Positions 1 to 11,519 of a stretch of 64,000 bases of DNA are shown here, piece after piece. The notes beneath the pieces were generated by a model. It was given only the letters and a program-made list of their open reading frames with translations. It ran no database searches and had not been told where the DNA came from. Both the position numbers and the translations under genes were made by a program. Every line of letters starts with the position of its first letter. Positions within the stretch are counted from its first letter, which is position 1. Origin of the DNA: Doryteuthis pealeii (Eukaryota; Mollusca; Cephalopoda; Myopsida; Loliginidae); NCBI GenBank assembly GCA_023376005.1, contig CM042150.1, positions 80,692,692 through 80,756,691 on the forward strand, read 5' to 3'.

Positions 1-72
1 AAGAATCCGAGTTCAAACTCCAGCGAAATATACTACACATTTTTGTCTGAGTTTTGTGCTTTCATCCCTTAT

Positions 73-82
73 ATTTTACACA

Positions 83-160
<78 letters not shown>
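73..160. repeat. (CA)n-(TA)n compound microsatellite
   Basis: A CA run passes directly into a TA run. This compound form recurs at 3,550-3,616, 8,190-8,333, 22,247-22,322, 33,120-33,180 and 38,030-38,090. No gene is visible around it. Confidence 0.97.
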
Positions 161-161
<1 letters not shown>

Positions 162-354
162 AAATTGATACAAAGATACACTAGTACAGCTTTCACTTAT
201 TTATCCAGTTCATACACTTGGCTTATGGTTTAAAAAGTATCATAAAACAATTAAGGAAAGAGGTCATTCTCTCCTTTGTTTGGAAAATAACATTTCAGTC
301 CCCCTTAATTCCCAATATCATCATCAAGCCCTCTTGACACCACAAATGTATATG

Positions 355-454
355 ACTCTCTCTTACTCTCCCTATTCTTCTTCCTCTCATTCTCTCTATT
401 TCTTTCTTTCTGTCTATCTATCTGTCTGTCTGTCTGTCTGTCTCTGTCTGTCTG

Positions 455-524
<70 letters not shown>

Positions 525-525
525 G
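355..525. repeat. (CT)n/(CTGT)n pyrimidine microsatellite
   Basis: A pyrimidine-rich stretch with a CTGT tetranucleotide core and then a long CT run. The open frame across it (280-549, plus) is translated low-complexity repeat and is not treated as a gene. Confidence 0.95.
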
Positions 526-611
526 CCTATCGTTCATCACTCCTGTTAAATCCTCAGCACAGCATCCAGTGTACGTACATATCTATTTTAGATACTTAAC
601 CAAGCCGTTCT

Positions 612-735
612 TCAAGGACATGATGTGAAACAAATTCACAAGTATGGAGCATTCAGTGAGGATCGAACTTGCAATTGATCTGCAAGCTTAGCTTGTTAGA
701 CATTACGCCCCGACTAGAAGCCCTTATATTCTATA
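612..735 (-). repeat. tRNA-derived SINE head (family D)
   Basis: On the minus strand this holds a tRNA-like head with a B-box match (GTTCGATCC) about 40 bases after an A-box-like block. Similar heads with the same B-box context occur at 5,858-5,968 and 29,960-30,025. The acceptor stem is not convincing, so it is called SINE-derived rather than a working tRNA. The 3' end is undefined. Confidence 0.45.
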
Positions 736-777
736 GTATGTAAGTGCAGGGTCTCTTCACTTACCAGTGTTAGAATA

Positions 778-1110
778 TTTTTCTATATAAGGTGTGCTGC
801 AATACACCACTTAAATTTATAGACTAAGCGAGGTCACACGGTTTAAACCTCATCCAATCAACATCCCGAATACGTGGTTGGTTAACTACTTAATCGGCTG
901 ATATTGACATATTGAATACCTGCAAGACTGAGGAATACTAAGGAGCAACCAAAGGATTCTCCACGAAGAATCGCGCTCAGCTTAACACAAAGGATCTCCG
1001 CTGGACAGCGCTCTTGCCTAAGCCTAAAGGATGGCCACAAAAATCGTAACAACGAGTTCATCCTAACGCCTCCATCAGTGCCCAGAATGTTTTGTTCGTC
1101 TTATGTGGAT
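778..1110 (+). repeat. Dispersed repeat family E, copy 1
   Basis: This stretch closely matches 17,232-17,545 in the same orientation. Shared blocks include a TATATAAG-like start, ACTAAGCGAGGTCA, CAATCAACA, GAATACGTGG, AACCAAAGGATTCT and ACACAAAGGATCTCCGCT. It has no coding potential and no tRNA-like boxes. The TATA-like start followed by a conserved body could be part of an LTR or a non-autonomous element, but no termini are defined. Confidence 0.7.
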
Positions 1111-1139
1111 GATTTGTGTGATAAGAGATAAGTAGTCGT

Positions 1140-1394
1140 TTTTTTTTAGAGGTGTTGCTTCTAGGATGTGTTCAAGACTTCACACAGCATCCTTGTTTAG
1201 GTCCCATCAATCTTCTTCAAACGTTTTGTTAAAGTCCAAGTGGCTCACGATTATAACACTACAAGAGTTATGGGCTGATTGACGATCTTTTAATTAATTA
1301 CTAATTAATTAAAACTACCCTAATTATTAATTAGAGTAGTTTATTAAAAAGGTAAAAGTTACTTTAAGAAAAGAAAATGTAAAAATAAGAAAAC

Positions 1395-1447
<53 letters not shown>

Positions 1448-2560
1448 TTATATTAGAAATATAAATGTATCCAAATAAAGAGTGGTGTCACGTAGGCCAA
1501 TAAATTCCTTAAATTATGGAATTTGACCGATATCCCAAGAATTTTAAATTTTGACAAAATAAAACGATAATTTAACAAATAAGATTCCAGGTTTTGAAAG
1601 TTGGTCAAAAATTTCAAAAAGTTACATAAATAAAACAATAGTTGGCCTTGAGTTGGGGCAGTTGGAAAAAAAACAATGGAAAACTAAAACTAAGGCTGAC
1701 ACAAGGCCATTTAAACTGGTAGGCAATGTTGTCGAGTGGCTGGCCAATCAGAGAAGTATGTTCGGGGGGGGGGTCTAGATGCCATAAATAACAGAATTTC
1801 AACCGAGAGAATAGTAGGGAGTAAAGCGTAGAACGTCCGCCGGAGTCAGGCACATCGAAACCAGAGAGCTCGCCATAGCTCGGGGCCCTTGCCACAACTT
1901 TGCTGATACACTCCGACATCTTGCCACTCGGTACTAAATTGATAATTTAACCAAAGATAACTAGCTGTAGATCGCCAGTCAACTGACAAAGAAATTACCT
2001 CGCTCTTCTGACATTATACAAATATATTAATCGTTATATGACAATAAATGTATATATTTTGTACATAATCACCAGAAGGCGTTCCTGTTTGTTTTGTTTG
2101 ATTGACTCCGTTGACAGCTTTTGGTAATTTGATCATATTTCAGCCGAATTTGTAAAAGGAATGAAACCAGCTCTTTTTCAGCCTTCCTGGAAATCAACAA
2201 ACAACATAAGAACGGGAGGTTTGAACGGGCAGTTTCGAAGAGTTTTTGTTTACCCGCATCACCACACATTCCGATAGAACGACTGTAATACTGAGTCGGA
2301 GCATCGTTCCATAAATTGAAACCCTACCCCGGCAAAGTATTATACAATATACACTATTCTTATTTTGGAAAAAGTCTATAAATGTAAGGTACCAGTAAAA
2401 ACTGAATACCCTGTTCGAAGAGATCTAAAATATCACCCACCCGTTAGGAACCCAAAGCTTCAGTTACTCTAGCCCTTTTTTCTAAGGATGAGATGTGCAC
2501 TGCCATTGTCTTGAGAGATTCCACTGGGGAAATAATTTTCAAGGCGCACTGAAAAATAAA
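1140..2560. other. No recognisable gene; AT-rich spacer
   Basis: It contains an (AAT)n array at 1,397-1,445, a small AT hairpin near 1,309-1,341, and a frame on the minus strand (1,614-1,919) with no recognisable family. A CCAAT-like block near 1,743 and a CATAAATAA block near 1,781 are arranged like a promoter on the plus strand, but nothing downstream supports a transcript. Confidence 0.6.
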
Positions 2561-2567
2561 ATAGTGA

Positions 2568-2800
2568 AATAGATCACTAATTAGGACTGAGCCTATTCTA
2601 GTAGTGACCCCCCCCCAATGAAGTTCAACAGTTTTCCTTCTTCTAGACTGTTTGCCTAATCAGGGTTAAAAAGCCCAGTCTGCTCTACTATTTTACCCAT
2701 AGCTGGAGGGAGTGTAATTGGATTCGTACCTTTCCCAAGTGTATTACCGCTATGTGAACGGTGATTCGTCCAGGATTTGAACTCGTGTCGACTCCTGGAC
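2568..2800 (-). repeat. SINE family B, truncated copy
   Basis: This is a reverse-oriented copy of the most abundant SINE here; the fullest copy is at 48,882-49,170. It holds the body blocks (CTGGGCT, CAGCTATGGGT, GCTAATAC in sense) and reaches the B-box-like GAGTTCAAAT, then stops before the A box at a poly-A stretch (2,808-2,833). Confidence 0.85.
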
Positions 2801-2835
2801 GAAACTAAAAAAAAAACAAAAAAAAAAAAAAAACA

Positions 2836-3440
2836 ACCACCCAACCTACGCAACATCCTCACCGTATCCAGAAAACATCTACATAACACCGTACAGAAAG
2901 GTAACAAAAGATGCAACAAGCCTAGATGCCAAATTTTCCAGCCATATATACACTGAAACCGAAATAGAAATACCCTACACGAACATAATAATCCATCCAC
3001 CACACATAACAATGCAATAGCCCTAATATTGTATATTACATATACTGTACACAATGCATAAATAGCGGATATGTGGGAGAAACATCTACATCTTTTAGAA
3101 TAAGATTGAATAATCACAAATCCACAAGAAAACTCAAATCCCCACATAGCACGATGGCACTTCACTTTAAGACTCCACTACACAACCTTACACACCTCAA
3201 ATGTATCTTAATAGACCGCGCCTTTCCAACAACACAATCTCGAAAACAAGCAGAAACCAAATGGAATTTAAAACTACGAACTCACATAGGGGGACTAAAA
3301 GCTGATATCGGAATACTCCGTTATTACAAATATTTTACAGACGCGGCCGCTTTCAATAACAACAAAGACAAAGGATCCGTTCAACAGGAGCGACATTCAT
3401 CTGAGGAAGGGAATCTAACGATCCCGAAAATTTATGATAA
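2836..3440 (+). pseudogene. Penelope-like element C-terminus with GIY-YIG endonuclease domain (PLE-A)
   Basis: The plus-strand translation gives a basic linker with a cysteine cluster (RCNKPRCQ near 2,917), then in the next frame the GIY-YIG-like core YVGETSTSFRIRLNNHK from 3,070, and a tail ending in ETKWNLKL-type residues near 3,260. In PLEs this nuclease sits C-terminal to the reverse transcriptase and nicks the target to prime insertion. The copy is broken: in-frame stops and a frame change separate the cysteine linker from the nuclease, and no reverse transcriptase precedes it (upstream is a poly-A stretch and a SINE). The 3,073-3,447 frame is the surviving nuclease part. PLE assignment is by motif memory; another GIY-YIG retroelement is the alternative. 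Confidence 0.7.
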
Positions 3441-3549
3441 TAAATAAAAAAATAAGTGAATCCTGTATTCCACAACATCGAGTTTCTTCATTTATTTTTT
3501 GATATTGTTGTAAATGCTTCATAATAATGCCCAACTTCAACATAAAAAG

Positions 3550-3577
3550 ACACACACACACACACACACATACACAC

Positions 3578-3615
<38 letters not shown>

Positions 3616-3616
3616 G
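3550..3616. repeat. (CA)n-(TA)n microsatellite
   Basis: A CA run followed by two TA runs. Confidence 0.95.
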
Positions 3617-3680
3617 TCCTGTTTCGACATATCGTATCTCTTCAGTGCAGCTAAGCTGCAACAATTGGGATTAAACACAA

Positions 3681-3770
3681 CCGATTCTAGTAGTAACCAC
3701 CCCAAACGGAGTTTAACAGGTTTAATAGCCTCTAACCACCGTGTTATCGGCATACCCACGAGCGGATGGG
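3681..3770 (-). repeat. SINE family B, degraded tail fragment
   Basis: The block ATTCTAGTAGTAACCACCCC followed by a GTTTAACAGGTTT-like block matches the 3' body of family B in reverse; the rest is eroded. Confidence 0.6.
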
Positions 3771-3789
3771 AATTTTTACTTATAAACTA

Positions 3790-4071
3790 ATGCATATGTA
3801 AGTAAAAGTAAAGTAAAGTCATCGGGGTGGCCTAAAGTCGGTATCAGCCATTCAGCAAAGGAGTCTATCCCCTTTTCAATAGCGCTAGACCAAGGAGATT
3901 GTCTTGTTTTTTTGGCGTCTGAGGGGAGCGCCACACCTACCATCAGCTTCTCACTTTACCGCACAGATCGCTGTGCTACTCATACGCTGAGTTGGCGAGG
4001 ACCGGTATCGAACTAGGAACCTTGTGATTTCTAGCCGACCGCTCTACCGACTGAGCTAACCCATGCATATG
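3790..4071 (-). repeat. SINE family A, full-length copy with target duplication
   Basis: A tRNA-derived SINE in reverse. The head at about 3,995-4,062 has an A-box (TTAGCTCAGTCGGTAGAGC in sense) and a B-box (AGTTCGATACC). The body contains GTAGGTGTGGCGCTC and a pyrimidine-rich tail region. A 9-base direct repeat, ATGCATATG, flanks it at 3,790-3,798 and 4,063-4,071 and is the likely target-site duplication. Related copies are at 6,292-6,535, 8,407-8,642 and 42,868-42,988. Confidence 0.85.
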
Positions 4072-4883
4072 AAAAGGCATATGTAAAGGCTACTAAAGAG
4101 AGCTCTATCAGTTTTAAGAAGACTTGTTATTGAAGTTCCAAATATATATTCCCACTGTGCCAGAAATACCTACCATATTTTAAACTGTCACGGCAAACGG
4201 CAATGGTAACTTCATCTAGCTCATGATATCTAATCAGATCTGATCAGTTATGATCATGGTTTTGGCCGGTGTCCACAGTGCATTTACTGTTAAAAAGTTA
4301 TTTTCTTAACGTTGGGGAATCTGTAATTGCTGCGCAGAGAGATTTTCATACTCACTTAATGTTACGCCGGAGTTACTTTTCCGGATTGAATATCCATCGA
4401 ATAGCGACACTGATTTTTCATCTGGAACTGTATCATTCCTACGTGACATGAAATAAGCACGAAAAGCTCTCTGTGTATCAATTAAAGATTCACATGTGTT
4501 AAAAAAATCAGAACAAAAGCAATAAAAAGAAGTTCAATAACCTGAACAAACTTTGAATTATCGAGTGATATTTCATTTATGTTTCTTTTTTTTTTCTTCT
4601 TTTTTTTTGGGGGGGGAGGGGGAGAATGCAATTATTTCCATGATACGGTTTTTATTTCTGTGTTGTCTTTTATTACTTTTTTCTTGCTGTAGATTTCGTA
4701 TAATTAATTCATTTTTCGTTTCTTTCTCGTATCTTTTTTTTTTTTAATGCAAAATATAATCTCTCTTTCCTTTCCACCTTTTTTCCTTTCTGCTTTTCCG
4801 TCTTTATATCATCCCCCTGTCCTACATTATCTCCCTCGTCTCCTGTCTTACTATACTTCATTTTTAACCCTTCATCTTCTCTC

Positions 4884-4904
4884 GATTCTCTCTGTCTCTC
4901 TATC

Positions 4905-5001
<97 letters not shown>
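4884..5001. repeat. (GTCT)n-(CT)n-(TA)n microsatellite
   Basis: A compound pyrimidine array passing into TA. It lies just upstream of a hammerhead-like motif on the opposite strand. Confidence 0.95.
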
Positions 5002-5002
<1 letters not shown>

Positions 5003-5070
5003 GATATTTTTTTTTCTCTTTTTTTGAAGGCAAAATAATGCAGATTCATGTTGAAAAACATATTTATTCC

Positions 5071-5112
5071 TGTGATCTTAATTTTCGGATAAAATCCATC
5101 TTCAGAGAGTTT
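5071..5112 (-). ncRNA. Hammerhead ribozyme-like motif (relic)
   Basis: The minus strand reads CTGAAGA (5,105-5,099), then a perfect 4-bp hairpin II (GGAT, loop TTT, ATCC), then GAAA (5,086-5,083), a weak stem III, and TC. This fits the core CUGANGA, stem II, GAAA, stem III, UH. Stem I pairing is poor, so activity is doubtful. It lies about 70 bases from a (TA)n array, as most other copies here do. Confidence 0.4.
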
Positions 5113-5367
5113 ATTATAGAGTTGAAAATGTTCCATCTGTGTTTTTTTAAGTCAACTTGGTTCTAATGACGTTGAGCTTGATGGAGATTTGAAATTTGGA
5201 AGAGATCGTAAGCTTCCGTTAAGATTTCAAATTCGGTAGAGATCGTGTAGTTCCGTTGAAACCCGTGAGTTATTAAATTGTGGGACGTTTGAAATCATTT
5301 AAGATATTATTTTTTTTTCTACATTTATAAATAATGCTTCTATCTAACTATAAAAACAAACAAAATA

Positions 5368-5370
<3 letters not shown>

Positions 5371-5432
<62 letters not shown>
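5371..5432. repeat. (TA)n microsatellite
   Basis: A long uninterrupted TA run. The frames across it are artefacts. Confidence 0.97.
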
Positions 5433-5433
<1 letters not shown>

Positions 5434-5651
5434 CGCACACTCGCACATATACATACATATACACTTTTGCCCTCTCTCATTCCTTCCTTCCTTCTGTTTT
5501 GTATTCGATCTTCGTTTGATATATAATCTCTCTTTCCTTTCCACCTTTATTCCATTCTGCTTTTCCCTCTTTATATCATCCTCTTCTCCTACATTATTTC
5601 CCTCGTCTCCTGTCTTACTATACTTCATTTTTAACCCTCCATCCTCTCTCG

Positions 5652-5718
<67 letters not shown>

Positions 5719-5808
5719 AATGCACACTTGCACATATACGTACATATACACTTTTGCCCCCTCTCATTCCTTCCTTCCTTCTGTTTTGTATTCGATCTTC
5801 ATTTGATA
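5434..5808 (+). repeat. Duplicated pyrimidine-rich block with (CT)n core
   Basis: A block starting CGCACACTCGCACATATAC at 5,434 and running through TTTTGCC, CTTCTGTTTTGTATTCGATC is repeated almost identically from 5,720. A long CT array at 5,650-5,714 lies between. The segment 5,520-5,645 also repeats 4,757-4,884. This is a local segmental duplication of microsatellite-rich sequence. Confidence 0.85.
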
Positions 5809-5857
5809 CCATATAATTGCGACCTTATGTCATATCCAACGACTGCTGAACCGCCTG

Positions 5858-5968
5858 GGCAGAAAGGGTGACATATCGTAGTTTACTGGTTAACAACTCG
5901 TCTCACAGATGCATTACTACTGAATAGTGAGTTCGATCCTTTTGTCATATCCGAGCCGTGGCGAACAG
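5858..5968 (+). repeat. tRNA-derived SINE head (family D)
   Basis: Contains a B-box-like GAGTTCGATCCT with an upstream A-box-like segment. It resembles the head at 612-735 and the fragment at 29,960-30,025. Confidence 0.4.
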
Positions 5969-6291
5969 ATTTGATAAATATCTTCCTTAAACTCTTTTTG
6001 ACTTCACCTCTTCTTCCTAGCACACCTTTATTGTTTACTTCTCTATCCACTCTATTCTTTACTCCTCTCCTAACTTCATTCCTTCTTTCTTTCTAGTTTT
6101 CATCATTTCCCTCCCCCCCTTTATTCCTTCTTCCTATCTCTCTTTTATTTCATCCCCATCTTTCTCATTCATTATTTCCCTCTCTTTCGTTTTCATTCTT
6201 TCCTTCTCTTTTACTTTTATTCTTTCCTTTTCTCTCGACTTCATTTTTTCTCCATCTCTTGCCTTTATTACTTCCTCCTTTATCTTAATAA

Positions 6292-6535
6292 GGGGCCGGG
6301 TTAGCTCAGTCGGTAGAGCGTTCGGTTAGAAACCACAAGGTTCCTAGTTCGATACCGATCCTCGCCAACTCAGCGTATGAGTTGCACAGGTAAAGTAAAG
6401 AGCTGATGGTAGGTGTGGCACTCCACATCAGACGCCAAAACAATCTCCTTGGTCTAGCGCTATTGAAAAGGGGATAGACTCCCTCACTGACTGGCTGATA
6501 CCGACTTTAGGCCGCCCCGACGACTTACTTAATTA
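6292..6535 (+). repeat. SINE family A, copy 2
   Basis: The head carries the A-box TAGCTCAGTCGGTAGAGCG (6,302-6,320) and B-box AGTTCGATACC (from about 6,347). The body has GTAGGTGTGGCACTCC and GCGCTATTGAAAAGGGGAT. The terminal stem pairs only partly, so this is a SINE head and not a functional tRNA gene. It sits in a pyrimidine-rich stretch. Confidence 0.85.
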
Positions 6536-7935
6536 TTTCCTTCCCTCCTGATCTCACCCTTTCTTTCTTTCTTTATTATATTCTTTACTTTTTCCTCTCT
6601 CACATTCACTTCTTCTTTTTCTTTTTCTTCTTCTTCTTCTTCTTCTTCTTCTTCTTCTTCTTCTTCTTCTTCTTCTTCTTCTTCTCGTTTTCATTCTTTC
6701 GTCACTGAATTTATATTACTTTTTATTAATTTTCACTTAGTAAAATTAATTTATCTGCTGTCTTTCTCATATATATTGCTTTCATTCAAATTTTCACATC
6801 AATCCATTCAATCTGGAAGGTACTGAACAAGAGAAACATTGGTGCTACACATTCTTTTTATTTTCTTTCCTTTGACCTTCCGTCGTTTTATCTGAGTTTA
6901 TCAGATACTGGAAAATCAAGCAGGAAAAAGTCTGTAGAAATTTAACCAATGAAAGAACAAGACATAAATGAAAGAAAGTGAAAAAAAAAAAAAAACAAAG
7001 AGATAAAAATAAAGGAAAGATAGGTGGTTGGTGTAGAGAGAGCGAGAAGGAAAATGGAAGATTTATATTGTTAAAAACATAAATCAGAAAAAAAGCAAAC
7101 AAGCCTAATAATAAAATAAAAATGTCAGCTCGACGATCGATAGAATGAGTTAATTATATTTTGATTATGAAAAAAGCAAACTATATGAATAAATAAAAAA
7201 AAAACAAGAGTAAACTGAGCAAGAAAGGCGGGAAAAAACGTTAAGACAAAATAAATGAAGTCAAACCAAAAGGAAGCCGATAAAGTAAACAGGGATTGGA
7301 CTGAATGAAATCACTTTGCGGTCAAATATGAAGGAATTTAAAAGTCCATATTAAATGGTCACTCCCGGCAACGCGAACAAAAAAAAAAGAAGAAAAAAAT
7401 GGTTTGGCTTTTATTGGATCAATGGCCAGAGTCTTAAAATCACGTTCTCAAATTCAATTCTCTCTTTTTCTTTTTTTTTTTTTTTCTTTTTTTGTTTTTA
7501 TTAATTTCAGACTTTTTATTATGTTTATCTCCCGGTTTCTCTTGCTTCGATTCCATTCTTTATTCATATTTAAGTCTCTTCAAATCGATCGTATTCTTTA
7601 TATAGATCTAACACATCGATCTGATCATAATAGAAGGCTTTTTTGCAATCGAAAGTGTGTATCTGTGATACACAGTGTGTATCTATGAACTTTTTCGCAG
7701 CAGTATACTCGTTTATATATACATCTGTATTTGTCTTATCATGCGAGCTGATAACTGTATTATCGGCCTTTTATCGTTAGATAAATCTAGTTATACTGGT
7801 CTTGTACAGTGGTCAGATTTTGATCTGATCCTGGCCTATTGGCTGCCTAGCTGGTTGAAACGACCAGAGGAACTCGTTTATGCCAATATAGCTCCGCGGA
7901 TCAGCAAGACACACACCCATAAATATATATATATG
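6536..7935. other. Low-complexity spacer
   Basis: Pyrimidine-rich sequence with a (TTC)n array at 6,619-6,685, then A-rich sequence to about 7,400 and unremarkable sequence to 7,935. The frames here are low complexity; no gene or RNA is recognised. Confidence 0.7.
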
Positions 7936-7938
7936 TAT

Positions 7939-8200
7939 TTACCCAACTCCTCCGCTCGAGTAGGTTGTAGTACAATGTCAATTTTAAGCTGGTTTTAACA
8001 GGTTTTAATTTAGAGTCTTCTTTCTACTAGATTGGTTGCCTAACCAAGATTTAAGAGCCCAGTCAGTCCTGGTAATTACCCATAGGTGGATGGAGAATAG
8101 TTAGATTCATACCTCTTCAAAAGAGTATTAGTATTATGGGAAATGCAAACAGCCTCGTCCAGGATTTTAACTCGTTTCGAATTAACCATTGTACCACAAC
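7939..8200 (-). repeat. SINE family B, near full-length copy
   Basis: A reverse copy from a 3' end with CGCTCGAGTAGG to a head ending in an antisense tRNA-like block (ATTGTACCACAAC). The frame at 8,136-8,372 runs through it into a microsatellite and is not a gene. Confidence 0.85.
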
Positions 8201-8271
8201 ACACACACACACACACACATACACACACACACATATATATTTAAAATATATATATATTTATATATTATATT

Positions 8272-8321
<50 letters not shown>

Positions 8322-8333
8322 ATATATATATTA
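8201..8333. repeat. (CA)n-(TA)n microsatellite
   Basis: A CA run then long TA runs, abutting the SINE head end. Confidence 0.95.
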
Positions 8334-8406
8334 TATGCTTGCGTATTTCTTGCTGATCGAAAGCCTACATAAACACACACACACATGAAATATACATATA
8401 TATATA

Positions 8407-8642
8407 GTTAAGCAGGTTGAATGACCTATTGTAAGTATCAGCCTGACACCGAGGGAATCTATCCCTTTTTCCCTATCGCTAGACTGTTTTTACTTTTAAC
8501 GTAGAGCGCCATACCTACCACGAGCTCCCTACTTTATCACATAGTTCTAAACTGTGCTACCTGTGATGCCTTGTTGAGGTTATCTAACCCGGAAAGTTGT
8601 TATTCTGAAGTGGATGCTCTATCGACTGAGCTAAACCGATAT
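8407..8642 (-). repeat. SINE family A, copy 3 (diverged)
   Basis: A reverse copy. The antisense A-box block (TCTATCGACTGAGCTAAACC) is at 8,619-8,638, and the body block TAGAGCGCCATACCTACCA matches copies 1 and 2. Confidence 0.75.
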
Positions 8643-9011
8643 TACAATGGGAAAACCTTTCAATTATGCCGTATGATTTTTTTGTTTAGTTTTTTAATGG
8701 CATATCTACTGGATTATTTAAGGCAGTAGTTTGATTAATTTTAGTTATTTAATAATAACCATAAGTTTATTTTAAATGGTCCATTGCAGTTTTTAAATTT
8801 CACTTTTTATTTATCTATGTTCATTGGTTTGCACAGTTATATAATTCCAACTGTTCATATCCAATACCAATAATTTGCACCACAATTTATGATTTCAAGT
8901 ATTCTAACTAATTATAATAATCTATACCCAATCATGTTTTAAAGTAACTATTCCTAATTCCTAGTAATTCTTTGCACATAGTTAATTATTTAAAGTACCC
9001 CAACCCAATAC

Positions 9012-9540
9012 TAGTAATTTTGGTAATTTATGAAGAAGACTGTCCCGGTCTCCTGCCTCAAAACTTGCTACCGGTGATTGCTGAAAAACCAACCCAGCTA
9101 CGATTGAGTCCGTAGCCGAAGCAGTGTCACTTGAAAGTAAACAACCTACTTGGGGCGTTTTGTTTTTGTTTTTTGTTTTTTCGACATTCACTTACATATA
9201 AAAAAATCCAAAACGTTTATTTTTTTCGGTATTTTCATTTTATTTTAATATATTTATTTTCAACAATCAATTACAAGTAAAAAAAAAAATCAAAATATTT
9301 AGATATTCTTGCTTATTTAAACTAAAAACAAACATGAATAAAAGAAAATCTGAGTATTTAGATATTCTTTTATATTTCAATAAAATAAAAAAAACTATTT
9401 ATCTATCTAGTCGTCTTCATATCTATCTATCGATTCGGCTACGGACTTCAATCGTAGCTGGGGTGGTTTTTCACCACTCACCGTTAGCAAGTTTTGAGGC
9501 AGGGACCGGGACGGTCTTCCTCATAAATTACAGTAATTTT
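9012..9540. repeat. Foldback element with arms of about 105 bp
   Basis: The left arm at 9,012-9,122 is the imperfect reverse complement of 9,431-9,540 (shared blocks GTAGCTGGG/CCAGCTACG, CAAGTTTTGAGGCAGG, ATAAATTAC). The spacer of about 300 bases is A/T-rich and has a direct repeat of TATTTAGATATTCTT (near 9,297 and 9,356). It has no transposase and may be a MITE-like element or two inverted copies. The two short frames in it lie in opposite arms of the same sequence. Confidence 0.75.
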
Positions 9541-9757
9541 CAAACATAATGACTTGTTCCACAGTTAGGACCCGAATAAGTCCCACCACTACGCGCCAGA
9601 TTTGACATGGAAGTAATTCCTGAATAAACGTGTCACTATCATCATTGACCGTTAGGTCACAGGTCGTCTATGTATATTTGTACGGAGGGTGTGTAGGGAT
9701 GTCGATCATATTGTGTTTTTTATGTTCAGCTCTCCAACCAAAGGTAGGATAAACTAT

Positions 9758-10040
9758 ATTTGATGAAGTTCTTCTTCTGTAGCTCTGGGAACTGTGGAGT
9801 ACCCCTTCATCACCATTACTCCCAGCTCCACTTTTACCCGGAATGGTAGTACCTGTTCGAGTCCCATATATGGATTAAATAGAAAAAATGAGTTTTTAAA
9901 ATGTGTTTTAAAATTTTGAGTTAAAAAAAGAATTTTCATTATCCATCTAAAATGAATAAAGCGATATGTCTTCAGCATAAAACAACCCAACAAGGGTTGA
10001 CATGCCGTACAATACAACAAACCATTAAAACCAACGATGG
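9758..10040 (+). repeat. Dispersed repeat family N, 3' part
   Basis: It shares ordered blocks with 47,337-47,735 and 34,385-34,866: CTTCATCACCATTACTCCC, GGTAGTACCTGTT, then an AT-rich stretch, then a CATGCCGTA plus AAAC end. This family usually ends near a TTGGTTTGTTTTACGGCA-type motif. It is non-coding and of unknown class. Confidence 0.7.
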
Positions 10041-10375
10041 TATGAATATGCTGCAATCCAAAAATAAACTCAACTCTACGTAAAATTCTATATTATAAGT
10101 GTATTCTAAGAATGTTTTTCTTAATTGCAGAATTTCAATGCTGTAGATTTTGATAATATCATTCAATGTAAAGGCTTGAATACACCTTTCGCTATTGTAG
10201 GACATCAATAGAATCTGTTTCATCTCTCATTTGTCATGGATGAGAAGGTTCACAGTAAGAATCAAACTGCTAGTCTGCACATAGTCTGCTAGGGTAGCTC
10301 ACGAGCTATTGCACCCCTTGAGCTACCATATTTATATGCAAGCAGTTGACAGTAATACCTCATTGTTTACAACAA

Positions 10376-10821
10376 CATCTATTAATAATAGAGATTCGCT
10401 TCCGGTTTATTTGTAACAAAAATTACATCACTGCTTACATCACATTTCCCAGAATCGTCATAACATAGAATTAAATTTATTCGACGATTTTTGGCATGTT
10501 CAAATTTTGAGTGTATTTATTCAATAAATACACTCACAATTTGAACATGCAACATTAGACAGTCCTCATTGTTTTTTAAAACAAGTTTTAATAAATACAT
10601 GACTGGTATTATATATCTATATATAGTTTGTTTTATTTTAATACATATTTAAAGTTTACATTTCAAATAGTTTTATTTTTAAATCTTTTAATGAATTTGA
10701 TGATTTTACTTACTTCGGGTACAAACTCGATGACATTGAATTTTTACTCCCACCCTCAGGCAATATGTTTCAAAAATCTATTTTACATCGCCCGGAGGGT
10801 GTTTTTTTATTTTGTACTAGT
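10376..10821 (+). repeat. Dispersed repeat family G, copy 1
   Basis: It starts ATCTATTAATAATAGAGATTC and ends with a small hairpin (CGCCCGGAGGGTG) followed by a T run and CTAGT-like bases. Two other copies share both ends: 38,327-38,677 (plus, internally deleted) and 45,072-45,497 (minus). No terminal inverted repeats, tRNA boxes or coding sequence are seen. Three copies with shared ends and different flanks indicate an unnamed mobile element of about 430 bp. Confidence 0.75.
10495..10549. repeat. Hairpin with arms of about 26 bp
   Basis: GCATGTTCAAATTTTGAGTG and its near-exact reverse complement flank a few central bases. The other family G copies lack this palindrome, so it arose in this copy. 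Confidence 0.85.
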
Positions 10822-11510
10822 TTTTATAAATAAGTAGCAATTAGATGTTTTAGTAGTTTATATATAAGTGGGTTTGCAGAATGACATACATAGATAGAAC
10901 CCAAATTCTCTATTGAACGTAATTACAAATGAAGCATACATAGGTCTAATTCAAAATTTAATTTTACTATAAGCAAATATAACTAATCTAGGGTCAGGCA
11001 AAATGTTTTGAACGTAATTAAAAAAATAAAGCAACATAGATCTAATTCAAAATTTAATTTTACTATAAGAAATAAACATATTGACCATTTTTTGTTATTG
11101 TCATCACTTTGTTTTAAAGTTTATATCGTTCAAATTCTTTCCCTCACAAGTCTCAATTTGAATTTTCCGCAATGCTCGCCAGGTCATTACCTCTGGCATT
11201 GCCGCGATTTCATGATGAATAAAATCTTTCAGTTATTTAGTTGTCTGTGGCCTACGTTTAAATAATTGATCTTTTAGTTATCCCCAGAGGTTAGATCTGG
11301 TGAACGTTCTGGCCGCCATGCCACCAGATAGAGATTTATATCACAGAACTTCCATTGATACGATGATTCCATGATGAAAAACGGAGTAAAAATAAAGTAA
11401 AACGAAAGGCTAGATGAACACATGCACCTTCCAAGAGATCTATAAAATTTAGAATATTATTAAGATATTGGTTCCAATCATAACCGTAGAACGTGGAACA
11501 TCCCAAGTAC
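10822..11510. other. AT-rich spacer
   Basis: It contains a direct repeat of about 40 bases: ATTCAAAATTTAATTTTACT occurs near 10,951 and 11,045, each preceded by GAACGTAATTA. No gene is recognised. Confidence 0.6.
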
Positions 11511-11519
11511 ACTAGAAAA

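Noticed and set aside
1700..1925. Promoter and first exon (CCAAT-like and TATA-like blocks)
   Set aside because: No open frame, splice donor or repeat support downstream; such motifs are expected by chance in AT-rich DNA.
5334..5806. Frames rich in YI, RE and SL repeats
   Set aside because: Translated (TA)n and (CT)n microsatellites. The same applies to 8,136-8,372, 33,064-33,272, 36,420-36,674, 41,280-41,656, 42,467-42,712 and 50,554-51,039.
6292..6368. A functional tRNA gene on the plus strand
   Set aside because: A and B boxes are present, but the acceptor ends pair poorly and the sequence continues into a body shared with two reverse copies, so it is a SINE head.
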